Shown here one piece after another: positions 10,701 through 19,323 of a stretch of DNA of 64,000 bases. The stretch is taken from assembly GCA_002839375.1 (NCBI GenBank), contig PGXY01000011.1:62001-126000 (forward strand), in the 5' to 3' direction. Position 1 is the stretch's first letter. Every line of letters begins with the position of its first letter. Under the pieces are notes generated by a model. It searched no databases. It saw only the letters and a list, made by a program, of their open reading frames with translations, and had not been told where the DNA came from. The stretch comes from Spirochaetae bacterium HGW-Spirochaetae-1 (GTDB taxonomy: Bacteria; Spirochaetota; UBA4802; UBA5550). Both the position numbers and the translations under genes were made by a program.

Positions 10701-13700
10701 CGTTTCATGCGCCTTGATTCAATGCCCTTGAATCCCAACGGCAAGGTGGACCGCAAAGCGCTGCCTGAACCTGAAGCCGTTGTATCGGCAGCGCACTACG
10801 TTGCGCCTCGTGATGAGATGGAGCGTGCCCTTGTGCAGCTCTGGCAGGAACTCCTGGGTGTGGAGAAGATTGGTATTCACGATAACTTTTTTGATCTCGG
10901 CGGCCATTCCCTCAAGGTGACGCAGGTTGTCGCGAGAGTTAAAAAAATGTTCGACAGGGACGTGACCATAAGCGGATTTTTTACTGAACCTACCGTGGAG
11001 GGTCTTGCCGCGCTTCTTGGTGGAGCGGCTGAAGAGGGCATCCCTTCCATACTCCCCGTGGCAAAGAGCGATTTCTACGAGCTCTCCCATGCGCAGAAGA
11101 GAATGTGGTTCCTGGACCAGATGATGCCCGGTACCGCTACCTATAATATCCCCATGCTTTTCAACCTGGAAAGTACGATCAACATAGAAAAGCTCCGCGG
11201 TGCACTCCAGGCTGTCGTTGATTCCCAGGAATCACTCAGGACCTGTTTCAGGGATTTTGATGGAAGGCCCGTCCAGGTGATCGCCGATTATTTGAAAGCG
11301 GAAATCACCGTGATTGAAAATACGGACAATGTGATGGAAACGGCATTCCGGGAAATGCTGCGGCCTTTCAACCTGGCCGAAGCACCGCTTTTCCGCGTCA
11401 TGCTGGTAAAGAAAAATGACGGCGCATTCCTCATGGTCATGACCATGCATCATATCATCTCCGACGGCTGGTCCGTGGAACTGCTCATGCGCCAGCTCAT
11501 GGGCGCTTATACGTCACTCGCAGCAGGCTCATCACCGCAAATCCCGGCATTGCCTGTCCAGTACAGGGACTATGCCGCATGGCAGAACACCCTCCTGGAA
11601 ACGGAATTCCTGCGGAAACAGGAAGATTATTGGAAACAGAAACTGGGGGGGACTCTCCCCGTTATTGATCTCCCCTTTGACCGGCCCAGGCCGGCCATGC
11701 AGACACTGAATGGCGCCGCGTACCGGTTCACCATCCCGGTGCAGGCCACTGAGAAGCTGAGAGTCCTGGCCAGGCAAGAGAACATGACCATGTTCATGAT
11801 CATGCTGGCTGTTTTCGATATGCTCATCATGAAGCTCTCGGGACAGGAGGATATCATCGTGGGTACGCCCATCGCGGGGCGCAATAATCCCGATGTGCAG
11901 AATATCATCGGTTTCTTTGTGAATACACTGGCACTGCGCGTGGCCGGAGAGGGAAACCCGTCTTTCACGGCATACCTGGAACGGGTAAAGGAGAGCTGCC
12001 TGGGGGGATACGCGAATCAGGATTATCCCTTTGACCGGCTTATCGATGCTGTAAATCCCGTGCGGGACATCAGCAGAAATCCCATCTTCGACATATTTTT
12101 CGTCTACCACCAGAGCGGTGGTGATATCGGCAAGGCCGCTTCTTCGGGACTCATAAGCTTTGACGGGCTGGTGGAGGGGATTTCAACGTCGAAGTTTGAT
12201 ATCACCCTTAACATCTCCGATCCCGGCGATGAACTGCAGGCCATTTTTGAATACAATACCGATCTTTTTAATCGAGAAACCATGAGCCGCTTTGCCGCTT
12301 ATGTTCTGAATCTCGTTGATGCCGTGACGGCCGATCCCGGACGACCCCTGTCGGAATACAGTGTCATGGGTGCGGACGAACTCCATTCGATCCTGTATGG
12401 TTTCAATGAAACTGCGGCCCCATTTCCTGCCGCGACATGTCCCTATCGGCTTTTTGAGGAGCAGGCGGCGAAAACTCCCGACAGGACGGCAGCGGAGTTC
12501 AACGGCGCATTTCTGACCTACCGGGAATTGAACGAAAAGGCCAACAGGCTTGCACACCGCCTCATGAAGGCAGGAGTTACAGCCGAATCCAAGGTTGGTC
12601 TTCTCGTGGACCGGTCCTTTGATATTCTCATCGGCATCCTCGGCATTCACAAGGCCGGCGGGGGCTATGTTCCCATGGACCCGGACTATCCCCAGTCGCG
12701 TATCGAGTACATGCTGGAGGATTCGCAGAGCCCGGTCCTGGTAACCCAGAGCAGGCATATCCCGCGTCTGAAAAAGAAACCGGAACATATCATAGCCCTT
12801 GACCGCGAAGACATGGGCGGCGAGAACAGTCAAAATCCCGTATCACGGGCCGGTTCGGATAACCTATCCCATCTCATCTACACCTCGGGGTCAACGGGGC
12901 TTCCCAAGGGAGTCATGATCGAGCACCGTAATGTCACGGCCTTCCTTCACTGGTGCCTGCGGGAATTTTCACCGGAGGAATACGCCGAGATGATAGCGGC
13001 CACATCAATGTGTTTCGATCTCTCGGTTTTTGAGTACCTGCTGCCCCTCATTACCGGATCGAAGGTGATCATACTGCGCTCGTCCCTGGAGATGAACGAG
13101 TACCTGGAGAAAAACACGGCAACCATGATAAACACGGTGCCCTCGGCGCTGAAGCATTTCATCAGCGTGAGTTCGAAACGGCACCGGGTCATGGCTATAA
13201 ACCTGGCTGGTGAGCCGCTGAAGCTTGATCTCGTCCAGGCCGCCTATGAACATATTGACGTTGACAAGGTGCGGAATCTTTACGGTCCCACGGAGGATAC
13301 CACCTATTCAACGGGATTCATGGTTCCCCGGAATTATGGCAGGCAGCCTCTTATCGGGCGGCCCATCGACAATACCAGGGCCTATATTCTTGACCGTTAT
13401 ATGAAACCGGTACCGGTGGGAGTCAAGGGCGAGATATACCTCTGCGGTGCAGACCTGGCCCGTGGATACTGGAACGCTCCGGAAAAAACAAAGGAACGCT
13501 TTATTCCGAATCCCATAACGGGCGATGAATACCCCTTTATCTACAAAACGGGAGACCTGGGCAGCTGGCTTTCCGATGGCAACATCGATTTCCACGGCAG
13601 GGTCGACTACCAGGTGAAGATACGGGGCAACCGCATCGAGCTGGGTGAAATAGAGACGCGCCTGTCCGAAGTCGATGAAATCAGCGACATCTGTGTCATC

Positions 13701-16700
13701 GACCGCGACGACCGCGACGGAAACAAATACCTGGTTGCTTACTATGTCGCCGATGAGGACCTGGTCATTGGCAGCCTCCGCGAGTTCCTTAAAAAGACTC
13801 TGCCGGACTACATGATTCCGTCCCGGTTTATCCGGGTGAATACACTTCCCCTGACACCTAACGGTAAAGTTGACCGTAAAGCACTCCCCGATCCCGACGA
13901 ACTCCGCCCTGTACTGCAGTCGGAATACGTGGCACCCCGCAGCGAAACGGAAAAAACACTGGCTGATATCTGGCAGCAGGTGCTGGGAATGGAACAGATC
14001 GGCGTAAAAGATAACTTCTTCGACCTGGGAGGTCATTCCCTGAAGGTTACCGAAGTAGTCGCCCTGGGCAAAAAACGCTTCTCACTCGATCTCGAAGTGC
14101 GAATGCTTTTCGAGGCGCCCACCATCGAGACCATGGCCGAAAGGATTGAGGAACTGCGAAAGGGTGGATCTGGGTATATGCTTATCGGTAAACAGGAAAG
14201 GAAAGAGTTCTATGAGCTCTCCCATGCGCAGATGCGCCTCTGGTTTCTTGACAGGATGAGTCCCGGCGAAGCCACGTATCATATACCCATGGCCATGATT
14301 ATGGAAATGAATCTCGATGTGACCCTGCTGGAGCGGGCCATCCAGATGGTCGTCGACGGGCAGGAATCGCTGCGAACGGGCATCACCTCACGCAACGGCG
14401 AACCCGTTCAGTACATAGTTGACGAGGTGAACGTTTCTCTCGATGTACAGACTATTTCCTCCAAGGATATACTGCAAAGTGTTGTTCTCGAGGTTTCTGC
14501 TCCCTTTGATCTCTCACAGGCACCCCTTTTCCGGGTCAGGCTTTTCAGAATAGAAGATGGAAGATATTTATTCGTCTTCGTCATGCATCATATAATATCT
14601 GACGGCTGGTCCCTGAAGGTTCTGGTCAGGTCCCTTGTGGAAGCCTATGCCGGACTATCGCGTGACGAATCTTTCACCATGCCGGAATCGGCCATACAAT
14701 ACCGTGATTATGCCGTATGGCAGAACGAGCTTATCCGCAGCGGCGGTATGAAAAAACAGGAGGAGTACTGGAAAGCGAAGCTGGGCGGAACACTGCCGGT
14801 GCTGGATCTTCCCTTTGATCGTCCCAGGCCGGCGGTGCAGACGCAAAATGGTGCCGGTTTCAAGTTTACCCTCGATGCTGCTCTCACCGGCCGGATTTAT
14901 GAAAGGGTCCGGGAGAAAAACATCACGCTCTATATGTATCTCCTTGCCGTTTTCAACATGATGCTTTCACGGCTAACGAATCTCGATGATATCATAGTGG
15001 GTTCCCCCATCGCGGGCCGGAACCATCCCGATGTGGAAAATGTGATCGGCTTTTTCGTCAATACCCTGGCATTCAGGACCGACATGGCCGGCAACCCGTC
15101 TTTTGAAACGCTCCTGGGACGCGTTCGGGAAGTCTGCCTCGAGGGATACGCCGGACAGGATTATCCCTTTGACCGGCTTATCGATCTTATTAACCCCGTG
15201 CGCGATACGAGCCGAAGCCCCATCTTCAATGTTTTCTTCGTGCTGCAGAACGAGGCCGATGAACTTTCGGCCGGCGGCATGAAGGGATTTAATTTCGAAG
15301 AGGTGAGCGGAGAGCACCGGACTGCCAAGTTTGATCTCAGCCTCTATGTGTCGGAATTCAGCGACCGGCTCGAGGCCTATTTTGAATACAACACCGATCT
15401 TTTTGATAAAGCCACGGTGGAGCGTTTTGCCGGTTACTTTAATATGCTGCTCAGTGCAGTCACTGCCGATACGACGGTAAAGATCGGCCATTGCCCCATG
15501 CTGGACGATACGGAAAAACAGGCGTTGCTTGCCGATTTCAATGCAACTGACAGGGAATACCGGAAAGATATCCGTACCTACCAGCTTTTCGAGGAGCAGG
15601 CGCAGAAAAATCCCGGGTCCGTGGCCGTGGTGTACGGCGATATGTCCATAACCTACGGCGAACTCAATGTCAGGGCCAATCAGCTGGCACGGAACCTCCG
15701 GGAAAAGGGTGTTCGGGCCGATGACATTGTGGGAATCATGGTGGATCGCTCGATTGAGATGATCATCGGCATACTGGCGATAAACAAGGCCGGCGCGGCC
15801 TATCTACCCCTTGATCCCGTCTATCCCCAGGACCGCATTATCTATATGCTGGAAGATGCCGGGGCACGCATACTCCTTTCCCGGGAAAGCCTGGGAGAAA
15901 AAATACGCGAGATGAATTTCCAGGGAACGGTCATCGATATATTTGATAAAGACCTCTATACGGGCGACGGCTCTGATCTTACCCCGATAAACGGGCCGGA
16001 GAATCTCATCTATGTGATCTACACCTCGGGATCCACGGGGAAACCCAAGGGCGTCATGCTGGAGCATGGGAACGTGGTCAATTTTATCACGGGGATGTGC
16101 GAGGATATCGACTTCTCACCGGCCAAAACCATTGTCTGTCTCACCACCATTTCCTTTGACATATTCGTTCTGGAGACCCATCTGGCCCTGGCACGGGGAA
16201 TGAAGATCGTCATGGCCGGCGAGGTCGAGCAGAATGACCCGGAACACCTGAAGGACCTCATTGTCCGCAATGGTGTGAACATGCTGCAGAGTACGCCATC
16301 GAGGCTTCGCCTGCTCATGGAGAGCGCCGGATTTATAGAGAGCCTCTCCTGTCTGTCGGAGATACTCGTGGGAGGGGAACCCTTTCCGGAAGACCTGCTG
16401 GCCATTCTGCGGAAGTCAATGAAGGGACGTATCATAAACGTCTACGGTCCCACGGAGACCACGGTATGGTCGACACTGAAGGATCTGACCGATGAGGCGC
16501 GGATCACCATTGGAAAACCCATCGCCAATACGCAGATATACATCGTCGACCGCTTTGACAATATCCAGCCCCGCGGCGTCATGGGCGAACTCTGCATAGG
16601 CGGTGACGGCCTGGCCCGCGGCTATCATAACAGGCCCGAGCTGACCGCGGAGAAATTTTGTCCCAACCCCTTTGCCGCCGGCAAGAAAATGTACCGCACC

Positions 16701-18533
16701 GGCGATCTGGCCCTATGGCTTCCCGACGGAAACCTCATCTGCCACGGCCGCGTGGACCATCAGGTCAAGATCCGCGGGAACAGGATCGAGCTGGGTGAAA
16801 TAGAAATCAGGATTCGTAACTTTGAAGCCATTGACGATGTGGCCGTCATCGACCGCGACGACCGGCTGGGAAACAAGTACCTGGCCGCTTATTATGTTTC
16901 ACAAAATGAGATACTTCCTGCCGAGTTCCGTGAATTTCTTAAAAAGGATCTTCCGGCCTATATGATTCCCAGCCGCTTCATGCGCATGGATTCCCTGCCT
17001 CTGACGCCTAACGGCAAGGTGGACCGGAAAGCCCTGCCCGAGCCCGATGATAAAAGGCTCATGGCGGAAAATGAGTATGTGGCGCCTGCAGGAGATGTTG
17101 AAACGGCCCTGTCCCTGGCCTGGGGTGAGGTGCTGGGACTGGAAAGAGTGGGGGCAACGGATAATTTCTTCGACCTGGGAGGGCATTCGCTGCTCATCAT
17201 GAAGGTAATCGCCAGGCTACAGTTCCGATATCCCGTTACGGTCCAGGATTTCTTTGATTACCAGACGGTTCGTCTTCTTGCTGAACGTATCGCCGATAAT
17301 ATGAGCCAGGCCGGTAAGGTGCCGGTCAATGAAACACTGGTAAGCGAGGAAAAGACAGCCGTCAGTGTTGATATTCCCCTGTCAGGAACCGCGGAAAGGC
17401 CGCGCACTGTTTTTCTTACCGGTGTCACGGGATACCTGGGAGCCCACCTTCTCTTTGAACTTCTGAAAGAAAGCGATGCCGTCATATACTGCCTTGTCCG
17501 TGCGAAAAGCAGGGAACAGGCCGAAGAGCGGATACTTGCAACCATGAATTTCTATTTTGAAAATGTGAATATTGATTTTGCCCGTATCCATGCCGTTCCC
17601 GGTGATATTGCCGTTGACGGACTGGCCATCGGGAAGAAAGACATGGCGAAACTCGGGAAAGGCCTTGATGCGGTCATGCACTGCGCCGCCGATGTCAGGC
17701 ACTTTGGTGATTATGCCCAATTCGAGAATATCAATGTCATGGGTACCGGGAGAATGATAGAACTGGCCAGGGCCGTCAACTGCCGCCGGTTCCATCACAT
17801 TTCCACCATGAGTGTTTCCGGCGATCACGTCCCGGGCATGTCTCAGGCCGTTTTCAGAGAAGGGGATTACGACCGGAACCAGCGTTTGGATAATGTGTAC
17901 GCCCGGAGCAAGTTTCATGCCGAGGGACTGGTAAGGGCTGCCATGGATTCCGGCCTCAATGCTACCATCTACCGGGTCGGTATCCTGGTAGGTGAAACGG
18001 GCAGCGGCAGGTTCCAGCGTTCCATCGGTACCAATGCCTTTTACGGTTTTCTCAAAGGGATACTGGACCTGGGTGCAATCCTGGATTTCACGGCGGAAAC
18101 CGTGGAAATGACTCCCGTTGATTCCTGCCGGGAGGCTATTGTGAAGCTTATGACCATGCCGGAAACAGCGGGACAGTGTCTGCATCTGTATAATCCCCGT
18201 TATATAAGCCTTAACCGGATCGGGCAGTATCTTAATTCTTTCGGGTACGATATTACCATGGCCTCACCGGGTGATTTTGCCCGTGTCATCGGCAGGGCCA
18301 ACGAGGAGAACGCCGCATCTCTCGAGGGCATGGTGCCTCATCTTTCCGGCGGTGTCGCAGCGAAAACAAACATACTGTATGATGACAGTATTACCAGCTA
18401 TTTTCTCACGGCAACGGGATTCAGATGGCCGGAGCTGAATGAAGAATTCATCCATGCCATTTTCAGATATGGCGTCACAGCCGAATTTTTCGAACCGCCC
18501 GTTTCCAGAAAAGAATTTGCATACTCGGAATAA
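4710..18533 (+). CDS. Four-module nonribosomal peptide synthetase with terminal thioester reductase domain
   Basis: A 4607-residue multimodular synthetase: C(DCL)-A-PCP, then three C(LCL)-A-PCP modules, then an R domain. The start chosen is the ATG at 4710, preceded by AAGGAG at 4698-4703. A TTG at 4692 in the same frame overlaps the upstream stop region and lacks this spacing. Carrier serines (GGHSL) fall at about residues 1012, 2067, 3110 and 4160. The specificity codes read Gln-like, Asn, Ala and Gly in order. The terminal domain has a Rossmann GVTGYLG near residue 4240, STMS, and YARSK near 4397. This is the Lys2/thioester-reductase type that releases the chain as an aldehyde or alcohol instead of by hydrolysis. 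There is no thioesterase domain and no MbtH-like gene in the window. Start and family are secure; substrates are inferred. Confidence 0.97.
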   Translation: MDYLTKQNIADIYPLSPMQQGMLFHTLYDPEASAYFEQFCCTITGTWNLENFRKAWNHLVDQHDIFRTVFNWKNVAQPLQIVLKKRPVDFFVHDLGAMSEEEQKKRIDEFIIRDRSGSFDLARGSLMRFNVFQLTADRFYFVWSYHHILLDGWCLSLIISDLMAAYMALEKGTALPHFNRPSYKGYIAWLMKQDKKKSTTFWTEYLQGFEAPTVLPWDNRDAGKEFDIREYAFTLPQEMTAELNDFARKNRVTMSTLIQGAWALVLGRYSGSDDVVFGSIVSGRPADLKGAEQMIGLFINALPVRVKLNRSVGDMLAMLQEKTLGIQEFSHSFLPDVKACSRVPRSSNLFDSLFIFENYPLDSFSFVNEDGIGVTDIKAIEMTNFDLTLCVLPGEKLKMTLAYMQGRFLDVTIERLMNHLVTCLRAFLDDASASANDIDILSLEEKRLILNDFNNTSLSYDESKTLVGLFEEQVLLSGLEAAVRFRDQSLTYEELNAHANRLAWMLREQGVVPGTLVGMMFDSPVETVVSIMGILKAGGGYLPIDYEFPESRIQYILGDSAMPVLLTTEKLAGNVKHAVKKICLDLNNDGFLSQPSHDPDRINNAGDTAYAIYTSGSTGNPKGSLIPHRGVVNLVQGLKKEIYSHYEGRLKVAQLASFSFDASVQQIFAVLLQGHTLLPVPAAMKRDLGELIPYIVENKIDIIDGTPSLWGLLIENGLGDREGLNLKHIIVGGEPLPAVLVRRFGESSYGTSVKWTNVYGVTEASVDSTHYTVRAAELQNRSHVPIGTPLANTQIYILDRSRRPVPIGVQGEIYIGGHGLAKGYLNNPGLTEKAFVASPFIPGELLYKSGDLGRWLPEGTVEFIGRMDYQVKIRGFRIELGEIEVALGGHESVNDCVVVDRDDPRGEKFIIAYYASENEIPIAELRSFLGLTLPEYMIPLKFIWMKELPLNTSGKIDRRSLPEPDDLRPEMAVEYVAPRNEMEEKIVELWKQVLGVDRIGVFDNFFELGGHSLRATQVVAAIKKEMNRDVALKAIFENPTIEGLCRVLESRGGEAYEPIDALPVQKYYEMSNSQKRLWFLYKLMPGSSSYNIHGDIMLEGKVDIDAVIGALRIIMERHEILRTVFKEVNDEPRQFISREMQLTVPVEDVSGMKDADNRVAAIIKEEENFVFDLERGPLFRVKIVKQAVEKHMLLLTMHHIISDAWSSGVLMKEAALLYSQITASGSPQLPALRVQYRDFAVWQQRMLDRGMLKKHEEYWKKELSHPLPVLDIPADRSRPPVQTDHGDVCRFSLDADVSELLKKLTGEKGATLYMTILGLFALFLSKLTQHDDIIIGSPISGRNHPDLQDLIGFFVNTIALRLDLAENPSFSDFMNQVKTKSIDAFAHQDYPFDRLIDVVNPARDTSRTPIFNTMFVLQNDADSLRQATMGGITFSDVTGDRGIAKFDLTLFAFEKRDALELAFEYNTDLFDRETVEAYAGYFTNLIKQVCLSPEKNVSAYGLLSDSDRERLFETFNRTEKEYPAERCIQELMGDMIEKYPDRTALVCGGETLTYGEMGSRVNRLAHYLQNRGVGPGVPVGIFMDRSMEMVLGVLAVIQAGGTYIPIESEYPAARISYILNDCGASLILTLTDVMDRLPVFNGEIIVLDKDHGTLDKYPDTKPETTVTGDDLVYVIYTSGSTGEPKGIEIEHRGLVNYITWAADYYGAWDGGSFPLYTSMTFDLTVTSIFVPLTTGHAIHIMPPGLDATSLVRAVITSDTDIAKLTPAHLEIADALTAGDVVKPRRLNRFILGGEALSPRVSRSMLERYPELTIYNEYGPAETVVGCIVHAFKSLEEDCASVPIGTPIANTVIYILDRYMNPVPVGVPGEIYISSPGVARGYHNKDDITAGSFVPNPFRPGNRLYKTGDQARWMRDGIIEYIGRVDHQVKIRGYRIEPGEIATLLSTMQGITECTVIDRRDKTGDLYLAAYYVAGAEIPVQEIKSFLKDRLPEYMVPSRFMRLDSMPLNPNGKVDRKALPEPEAVVSAAHYVAPRDEMERALVQLWQELLGVEKIGIHDNFFDLGGHSLKVTQVVARVKKMFDRDVTISGFFTEPTVEGLAALLGGAAEEGIPSILPVAKSDFYELSHAQKRMWFLDQMMPGTATYNIPMLFNLESTINIEKLRGALQAVVDSQESLRTCFRDFDGRPVQVIADYLKAEITVIENTDNVMETAFREMLRPFNLAEAPLFRVMLVKKNDGAFLMVMTMHHIISDGWSVELLMRQLMGAYTSLAAGSSPQIPALPVQYRDYAAWQNTLLETEFLRKQEDYWKQKLGGTLPVIDLPFDRPRPAMQTLNGAAYRFTIPVQATEKLRVLARQENMTMFMIMLAVFDMLIMKLSGQEDIIVGTPIAGRNNPDVQNIIGFFVNTLALRVAGEGNPSFTAYLERVKESCLGGYANQDYPFDRLIDAVNPVRDISRNPIFDIFFVYHQSGGDIGKAASSGLISFDGLVEGISTSKFDITLNISDPGDELQAIFEYNTDLFNRETMSRFAAYVLNLVDAVTADPGRPLSEYSVMGADELHSILYGFNETAAPFPAATCPYRLFEEQAAKTPDRTAAEFNGAFLTYRELNEKANRLAHRLMKAGVTAESKVGLLVDRSFDILIGILGIHKAGGGYVPMDPDYPQSRIEYMLEDSQSPVLVTQSRHIPRLKKKPEHIIALDREDMGGENSQNPVSRAGSDNLSHLIYTSGSTGLPKGVMIEHRNVTAFLHWCLREFSPEEYAEMIAATSMCFDLSVFEYLLPLITGSKVIILRSSLEMNEYLEKNTATMINTVPSALKHFISVSSKRHRVMAINLAGEPLKLDLVQAAYEHIDVDKVRNLYGPTEDTTYSTGFMVPRNYGRQPLIGRPIDNTRAYILDRYMKPVPVGVKGEIYLCGADLARGYWNAPEKTKERFIPNPITGDEYPFIYKTGDLGSWLSDGNIDFHGRVDYQVKIRGNRIELGEIETRLSEVDEISDICVIDRDDRDGNKYLVAYYVADEDLVIGSLREFLKKTLPDYMIPSRFIRVNTLPLTPNGKVDRKALPDPDELRPVLQSEYVAPRSETEKTLADIWQQVLGMEQIGVKDNFFDLGGHSLKVTEVVALGKKRFSLDLEVRMLFEAPTIETMAERIEELRKGGSGYMLIGKQERKEFYELSHAQMRLWFLDRMSPGEATYHIPMAMIMEMNLDVTLLERAIQMVVDGQESLRTGITSRNGEPVQYIVDEVNVSLDVQTISSKDILQSVVLEVSAPFDLSQAPLFRVRLFRIEDGRYLFVFVMHHIISDGWSLKVLVRSLVEAYAGLSRDESFTMPESAIQYRDYAVWQNELIRSGGMKKQEEYWKAKLGGTLPVLDLPFDRPRPAVQTQNGAGFKFTLDAALTGRIYERVREKNITLYMYLLAVFNMMLSRLTNLDDIIVGSPIAGRNHPDVENVIGFFVNTLAFRTDMAGNPSFETLLGRVREVCLEGYAGQDYPFDRLIDLINPVRDTSRSPIFNVFFVLQNEADELSAGGMKGFNFEEVSGEHRTAKFDLSLYVSEFSDRLEAYFEYNTDLFDKATVERFAGYFNMLLSAVTADTTVKIGHCPMLDDTEKQALLADFNATDREYRKDIRTYQLFEEQAQKNPGSVAVVYGDMSITYGELNVRANQLARNLREKGVRADDIVGIMVDRSIEMIIGILAINKAGAAYLPLDPVYPQDRIIYMLEDAGARILLSRESLGEKIREMNFQGTVIDIFDKDLYTGDGSDLTPINGPENLIYVIYTSGSTGKPKGVMLEHGNVVNFITGMCEDIDFSPAKTIVCLTTISFDIFVLETHLALARGMKIVMAGEVEQNDPEHLKDLIVRNGVNMLQSTPSRLRLLMESAGFIESLSCLSEILVGGEPFPEDLLAILRKSMKGRIINVYGPTETTVWSTLKDLTDEARITIGKPIANTQIYIVDRFDNIQPRGVMGELCIGGDGLARGYHNRPELTAEKFCPNPFAAGKKMYRTGDLALWLPDGNLICHGRVDHQVKIRGNRIELGEIEIRIRNFEAIDDVAVIDRDDRLGNKYLAAYYVSQNEILPAEFREFLKKDLPAYMIPSRFMRMDSLPLTPNGKVDRKALPEPDDKRLMAENEYVAPAGDVETALSLAWGEVLGLERVGATDNFFDLGGHSLLIMKVIARLQFRYPVTVQDFFDYQTVRLLAERIADNMSQAGKVPVNETLVSEEKTAVSVDIPLSGTAERPRTVFLTGVTGYLGAHLLFELLKESDAVIYCLVRAKSREQAEERILATMNFYFENVNIDFARIHAVPGDIAVDGLAIGKKDMAKLGKGLDAVMHCAADVRHFGDYAQFENINVMGTGRMIELARAVNCRRFHHISTMSVSGDHVPGMSQAVFREGDYDRNQRLDNVYARSKFHAEGLVRAAMDSGLNATIYRVGILVGETGSGRFQRSIGTNAFYGFLKGILDLGAILDFTAETVEMTPVDSCREAIVKLMTMPETAGQCLHLYNPRYISLNRIGQYLNSFGYDITMASPGDFARVIGRANEENAASLEGMVPHLSGGVAAKTNILYDDSITSYFLTATGFRWPELNEEFIHAIFRYGVTAEFFEPPVSRKEFAYSE
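4728..7865 (+). other. NRPS module 1 of second synthetase: C(DCL)-A-PCP, predicted Gln
   Basis: The condensation domain opens with IYPLSPMQQGMLFH and has YHHILLDGWC near residue 145, both DCL traits. The adenylation code reads D-A-Q-D-I-G-V-V-D-K, from FDASVQQ, DIIDGTP, HIIVGGEP, TNVYG and TEASVD. It differs only by I for L from the code known for Gln in lichenysin synthetase; Glu codes of this class carry K at the third position. Gln is the best call, Glu the alternative. Confidence 0.75.
7902..11028 (+). other. NRPS module 2: C(LCL)-A-PCP, predicted Asn
   Basis: The code reads D-L-T-K-I-G-E-V-G-K, from FDLTVTS, IAKLTPA, RFILGGEA, YNEYG and AETVVG. This matches the remembered Asn code of tyrocidine-type synthetases; Asp codes have H-I in place of E-V. 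The condensation active-site motif near residue 1198 is HHIISDAWS, with alanine instead of the usual glycine after the aspartate. The catalytic second histidine and the aspartate are intact. Confidence 0.8.
11070..14164 (+). other. NRPS module 3: C(LCL)-A-PCP, predicted Ala
   Basis: The code reads D-L-F-N-N-A-L-T-Y-K, from FDLSVFE, MINTVPS, AINLAGEP, RNLYG and TEDTTY. It matches a code recorded for alanine. The condensation domain carries an intact HHIISDGWS near residue 2247, and the carrier serine is near residue 3110. Confidence 0.75.
14205..17315 (+). other. NRPS module 4: C(LCL)-A-PCP, predicted Gly
   Basis: The code reads D-I-L-Q-L-G-V-V-W-K, from FDIFVLE, MLQSTPS, EILVGGEP, INVYG and TETTVW. 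It differs at two conservative positions from a glycine code (D-I-L-Q-L-G-L-I-W-K). The condensation motif HHIISDGWS is intact near residue 3293. As the last module, this residue becomes the reduced C terminus. Confidence 0.7.
17398..18530 (+). other. Thioester reductase (R) release domain
   Basis: The last 375 residues of the second synthetase are an NAD(P)H-binding extended SDR of the thioester-reductase family. They show VFLTGVTGYLGAHLL for the nucleotide fold, HHISTMSVSG with the catalytic Thr/Ser, and VYARSKFHAEGL with the Tyr-Lys pair. Domains of this family release the thioester-bound peptide by two-electron reduction to an aldehyde, or by four electrons to an alcohol. Which one applies cannot be read from sequence. 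Confidence 0.92.
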
Positions 18534-18548
18534 AACAGGGCGGTGTAT

Positions 18549-19301
18549 ATGACAAAAAGAATCGCGATTATAACAGGCGCCTCTTCCGGGCTGGGAAGGG
18601 AGTTCGCTATACAGCTTTCAGCCGCGTATGAACTTGACGAGATGATACTCCTGGCTCATGAAAAAGAACTCAAGGGCCTGGAGGAAACGGCATCTATGAT
18701 TTCCGTGCCCGCGGTCCTGGTTCCCCTGGACCTGACTGCGTCGGGCAGTATGGACCGGATTCGTGATATGCTGCGTGACCGGGCTCCCCGGATCAGCATC
18801 CTGGTGAATAATGCCGGATTCGCCCATCTGGGCACCTTTACCGAGGCGCCGCTGGACCGGCTTCTAACAATGATAGATTTGAATGTCAAGGCTCTGGTGG
18901 AGCTTACGCATATCTGCATCCCCCTCATGGATGCGGGAAGTTTCATATATCAGGTGGCGTCAATTTCGGCCTTTCTGCCGGGACCGAACCTCGCGGTTTA
19001 TGCCGCGTCTAAATCCTTTGTGCTCAGTTTCGCCCATGCCCTGTACCGTGAACTGGAGGGGAGGGGCATACATGTCATATCAGTGTCGCCCGGCCCCGTG
19101 GCAACCGGTTTCTGGCAGACCGCTTCATCGGGAGCCATGGCTCCTCCGCAGAATGCTTCCCGTCCCGCCGATGTCGTGGCCAGGGCTCTTAAAGACGCCG
19201 GAAAGAAAAGAATAAATTCCACCTATGGCTTTGCGGCGCAGCTCACAATCGCGCTTTCAAGAATTTTGAACAGAAAATTTCATCTGAGGCTGCTGCAATA
19301 G
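18549..19301 (+). CDS. Short-chain dehydrogenase/reductase
   Basis: A 250-residue classical SDR. The cofactor motif GASSGLG lies at residues 10-16, LVNNAG near 85-90, VASIS near 136-140, and the catalytic YAASK at 151-155. The start is the ATG at 18549, placed after an AGGGCGG stretch; a GTG two codons upstream is less well positioned. It follows the synthetase by 15 bases and precedes a type II thioesterase by 22, so it is almost certainly in the NRPS operon. Because the synthetase ends in a reductase domain, the likely role is a redox step on the released aldehyde or on an imine formed from it. A role in building a monomer is the alternative. The substrate is not readable from sequence. Confidence 0.9.
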   Translation: MTKRIAIITGASSGLGREFAIQLSAAYELDEMILLAHEKELKGLEETASMISVPAVLVPLDLTASGSMDRIRDMLRDRAPRISILVNNAGFAHLGTFTEAPLDRLLTMIDLNVKALVELTHICIPLMDAGSFIYQVASISAFLPGPNLAVYAASKSFVLSFAHALYRELEGRGIHVISVSPGPVATGFWQTASSGAMAPPQNASRPADVVARALKDAGKKRINSTYGFAAQLTIALSRILNRKFHLRLLQ

Positions 19302-19323
19302 CTGATGATTTGAGGTCGATACT

